A DNA stretch of 64,000 nucleotides from Leisingera sp. ANG-M7 (lineage in GTDB: Bacteria; Pseudomonadota; Alphaproteobacteria; Rhodobacterales; Rhodobacteraceae). The stretch is taken from assembly GCF_000813965.1 (NCBI RefSeq), contig NZ_JWLI01000021.1, positions 26,312-90,311 of the forward strand, in the 5' to 3' direction. Below are positions 61,986 through 64,000 of this stretch, piece after piece. Each line of letters starts with the position of its first letter. The first letter of the stretch is position 1. The notes under the pieces were generated by a model. The model was not told the DNA's origin, did not search any database, and worked only from the letters and a program-made list of their open reading frames with translations. Position numbers and translations under genes: made by a program.

Positions 61986-62000
61986 TTGGACCAGGCCGCC

Positions 62001-62024
62001 AAGGCAGCCCGGCGGGCTGCCTTT
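62001..62024 (+). terminator. Hairpin between the VOC gene and maiA
   Basis: AAGGCAGCC (62001-62009) pairs perfectly with GGCTGCCTT (62015-62023) around CGGCG. Only three T residues follow, so termination is probably partial and maiA may still be read through. Confidence 0.6.
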
Positions 62025-62043
62025 ACCGTAATGGAGGACGCCG

Positions 62044-62676
62044 ATGGGCAGCACCATCCTTTATGATTACTGGCGCTCATCGGCCAGCTACCGGCTGCGC
62101 ATCGCTCTGAACCTAGCCGGGATCGACTACACTTCGGTCCCGGTTGATCTGGTCAAGGGCGAACACAAGAGCCCGGAACATCTGGCCCGCAATCCGCAAG
62201 GGTTCGTGCCGGTGCTGGAGATCGACGGGCTGCGCCTGACCCAGTCGCTGGCGATCCTCGATTATCTGGATGAGACCCGCAGCCTTGGCCTATTGCCCGC
62301 AGACCCCGGCCAGCGCGCCAGGGCACGGGCACTGGCCCATTCCGTCGCGGTGGATGTGCATCCGGTCTGCAACCTGCAGGTCGCCAAACACGCCACTGCC
62401 CTCAGCGGCGGCGAGGCGGATATGCCCAAGGCCTGGATGCAGCATTTCATCCGCCCCGGCCTGCAAGCGTTCGAAACCCTGCTGGAGGGCTTCAGCCAGA
62501 CGCCGTACTGCACCGGTGATGCTCCGGGGCTGGCCGACATCTGCCTGATGCCGCAGCTTTACAACGCCCGCCGCTGGGAAGCTGATTTTTCCGACCTTCC
62601 GCGGATCTGCGCGGTGGAGGCGGCCTGCGCCACCAATCCAGCCTTTGCCGCAGCCAGCCCGGCCCAGCCAGGCTGA
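62044..62676 (+). CDS. maiA: Maleylacetoacetate isomerase (zeta-class GST)
   Basis: Glutathione-dependent cis-trans isomerase that turns maleylacetoacetate into fumarylacetoacetate, linking hmgA and fahA. 210 residues. The catalytic motif SSASYRLRIALNLAGI is at about 13-28, QSLAILDYLDE (about 68-78) binds glutathione, and the C-terminal helix block GDAPGLADICLMPQLYNARRW is at about 158-178. A GGAGG site lies 6 bp upstream of the start. Confidence 0.95.
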   Translation: MGSTILYDYWRSSASYRLRIALNLAGIDYTSVPVDLVKGEHKSPEHLARNPQGFVPVLEIDGLRLTQSLAILDYLDETRSLGLLPADPGQRARARALAHSVAVDVHPVCNLQVAKHATALSGGEADMPKAWMQHFIRPGLQAFETLLEGFSQTPYCTGDAPGLADICLMPQLYNARRWEADFSDLPRICAVEAACATNPAFAAASPAQPG

Positions 62677-62698
62677 CCGGGCGCGGCGGCCTGCCGCG

Positions 62699-63436
62699 TC
62701 ACGAGGAGCGCAGCAGAACCTTGCTGGAATTCAGCGCCTGGGCAATCCGCTGATAGTGCAGCGCCACATCGTTGTTGCCCTCTGCCGAACGCAGCAGAAC
62801 GGTTGTGGTGTCTTCCAGAATGGCCAGCGCCTTGGCGTTGGTTTCAGCAACGGTCTCCGGTTTAACAGCCGAAACCGGACGGCGCTTGGTCTCGCTGTCT
62901 GCTTGAACAGTGATCCGCAAGCGAGGCTGGCTGTTGTCCCGGTTCTGGCGTGACAGGCCGGCCAGTTCAGCGGAGGCGGTGGCCAGCGCCTCGCGTGCAG
63001 CGGCATATTCGCCTTGCGCAGGCAATTTCTTTACCAGTGCTTGCAGTTCCTTGGCCAAACAGTCTGTTCTGTAAACCGAACCGACGGCTTCACAGGCAGC
63101 CGACGAGATACTTATCTGAGCGACCACAGCGCTGGTCACGGAGTTCGTGACAGACGCCGGGCCAACAGAGGAAGGAGTGCTGCTGCTTCTCACACCATCC
63201 GCCTCCGCCGCATCACCGCCCGTTTCTCCGATACTGCTGCCTTCGCTACCGGAGTCTCCCCCGAACTGAGAAGGCGAAGGCGTGCCCCGGACCTGCGCCT
63301 TATGCAGGTACAACGCGGCGTTTTCCTGCAACACTGCCCTGCCTGTGACTGCAGCGGCTTCAGCCAGCCCCGGCGCCAGCAATAGTGCGGCGAACAGGGG
63401 CATTTGGCGGGCGGCCCTGGGTTTCCTGCTTTTCAT
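62699..63436 (-). CDS. Exported protein of unknown function
   Basis: A 245-residue protein with a signal peptide (basic start, then MPLFAALLLAPGLAEAA). A Ser/Gly-rich linker (PSPSQFGGDSGSEGSSIGETGG, about 55-76) is followed by a helical domain with two Cys (AACEAVGSVYRTDCLAKEL, about 114-132). A final helix contains EGNNDVALHYQRIAQALNSSKVLL. Probably periplasmic. No family is recognised. It is convergent with maiA and downstream of the RTX gene. Confidence 0.75.
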   Translation of the reverse strand: MKSRKPRAARQMPLFAALLLAPGLAEAAAVTGRAVLQENAALYLHKAQVRGTPSPSQFGGDSGSEGSSIGETGGDAAEADGVRSSSTPSSVGPASVTNSVTSAVVAQISISSAACEAVGSVYRTDCLAKELQALVKKLPAQGEYAAAREALATASAELAGLSRQNRDNSQPRLRITVQADSETKRRPVSAVKPETVAETNAKALAILEDTTTVLLRSAEGNNDVALHYQRIAQALNSSKVLLRSS

Positions 63437-63523
63437 TGTGTCCTCAATTTTCCGCCCGCTACGAGCAAGGTTTTCTGAACCGCGGGCCTCTGATCCAGCC
63501 GGCCCGATAAGAGACAGCGCTCC

Positions 63524-64000
63524 CTACATCCCCAAGGGACCACCGGAAAGCCCGATAATGTGATCCGACGTCAGCTCTGTGACACCAAGCAGCAGGATTT
63601 CAAAATCAAGCTGATCTTCACTGCTGTCAAACGCAGAGATGAGCAAACCGTCATCATGACCATCGATGTAAATGTAAATATCCGGGAGTGAACTTCCATT
63701 GGATGGTGTCAGTTCAAACTCGCCATCATCAAGCGTCACGGTGATATAGGCACCATCGGAAGTGATGGAACTCAGGTCGATCAGGTCCTGCGTGCCGTCG
63801 AAATCCGTAACCACATCCCGCTGCCCGTCGCCAGCCCGGCTGTGATCGAAGCTGGCAAAGACGAAAACATCTGCATCCATTCCGCCAGTCAACGTATCTG
63901 ATCCAAGACCGCCATCCAGGGTGTCCGCACCCTCATCACCGTAAAGTGCGTCTATTCCGGCACCACCCATCAATAGGTCGTGACCCGCCCCGCCCCGCAG
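63524..64000 (-). CDS. RTX calcium-binding repeat protein, C-terminal part (runs off right edge)
   Basis: The last 158 codons of a haemolysin-type secreted protein. RTX nonapeptides (GGxGxDxLx) are visible at the edge: GGAGHDLLMGGAGIDALYG, then DTLDGGLGSDTLTGG. The C-terminal block with DVFVFASFDHSRAGDGQRDVVTDFDGTQDLIDLSSI is the usual type I secretion-associated beta domain. The repeats bind Ca2+ outside the cell after export by an ABC/TolC system, which is not in the window. The activity domain lies beyond position 64000. Confidence 0.92.
   Translation of the reverse strand: MRGGAGHDLLMGGAGIDALYGDEGADTLDGGLGSDTLTGGMDADVFVFASFDHSRAGDGQRDVVTDFDGTQDLIDLSSITSDGAYITVTLDDGEFELTPSNGSSLPDIYIYIDGHDDGLLISAFDSSEDQLDFEILLLGVTELTSDHIIGLSGGPLGM

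Overview
The window is high-GC, gene-dense chromosomal DNA of an alphaproteobacterium, most likely a marine Rhodobacteraceae/Roseobacter-group organism (Phaeobacter/Leisingera/Ruegeria-like). Supporting evidence is the F0 ATP synthase cluster with paired B and B' subunits and no F1 genes attached, MipZ in place of MinCDE, the pdxJ-acpS-lepB-rnc-era order, RSH next to rpoZ, and a marR/hmgA/fahA/FAD-monooxygenase/DUF2783/maiA aromatic-degradation cluster. Almost everything is core genome. No CRISPR array, insertion sequence, prophage, tRNA or rRNA was seen. The only stretch of visibly foreign composition is an AT-rich patch around 29.35-30.06 kb.

Layout. 0-9 kb: mainly minus-strand housekeeping genes (era, rnc, lepB, acpS, pdxJ, DUF2062, RSH, rpoZ, folK), with a Tat-exported multicopper oxidase inserted between rnc and era. 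9-18 kb: NYN-domain protein, cytochrome c, ispH, LysE exporter, methyltransferase, rnhA, TRIC channel, then fmt with two peptide deformylase genes (one lacking catalytic residues), a PatB/MalY lyase and an L,D-transpeptidase. 18-23 kb: glutathionyl-hydroquinone-reductase-like GST behind a folded leader, the cobalamin genes cobC-cbiB behind long inverted repeats, lytic transglycosylase, and exported proteins. 23-30 kb: smc, a PLP aminotransferase divergent from a FadR-type GntR regulator with two matching operators, and an orphan Imm8-like gene. 30-33 kb: atpI-atpB-atpE-atpF'-atpF. 33-41 kb: transporters, regulators, azoreductase, racemase, tRNA-editing protein and a degenerate EF-G. 41-51 kb: ffh, three tandem GNAT paralogues, chorismate mutase, rpsP, bluB, a 46-residue membrane protein, rimM, trmD, rplS and rpmE, an enlarged ffh/rpsP/rimM/trmD/rplS ribosomal cluster. 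51-55 kb: DEAD-box helicase, mipZ and a class III cyclase. 55-63 kb: homogentisate degradation cluster. 62.7-64 kb: an exported protein of unknown function and the C-terminus of an RTX calcium-binding protein.

How the parts work together. hmgA, maiA and fahA together convert homogentisate to fumarate plus acetoacetate. MarR, transcribed divergently with a palindromic operator between the genes, probably controls the cluster. Embedded in it are an MBL-fold protein with an altered zinc motif, an FAD monooxygenase, a DUF2783 miniprotein and a VOC-fold protein, three of them joined by stop/start overlaps; this looks like an uncharacterised aromatic-hydroxylation module feeding homogentisate and is the best candidate here for new biology. 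Cobalamin functions appear twice (cobC-cbiB and bluB). Several intergenic regions carry strong RNA-level secondary structure (GST leader, cobC leader, atpE/atpF' hairpin, rplS leader with an 8-codon frame, hmg cluster hairpins). All functional calls rest on motif recognition by eye; no database search was run.
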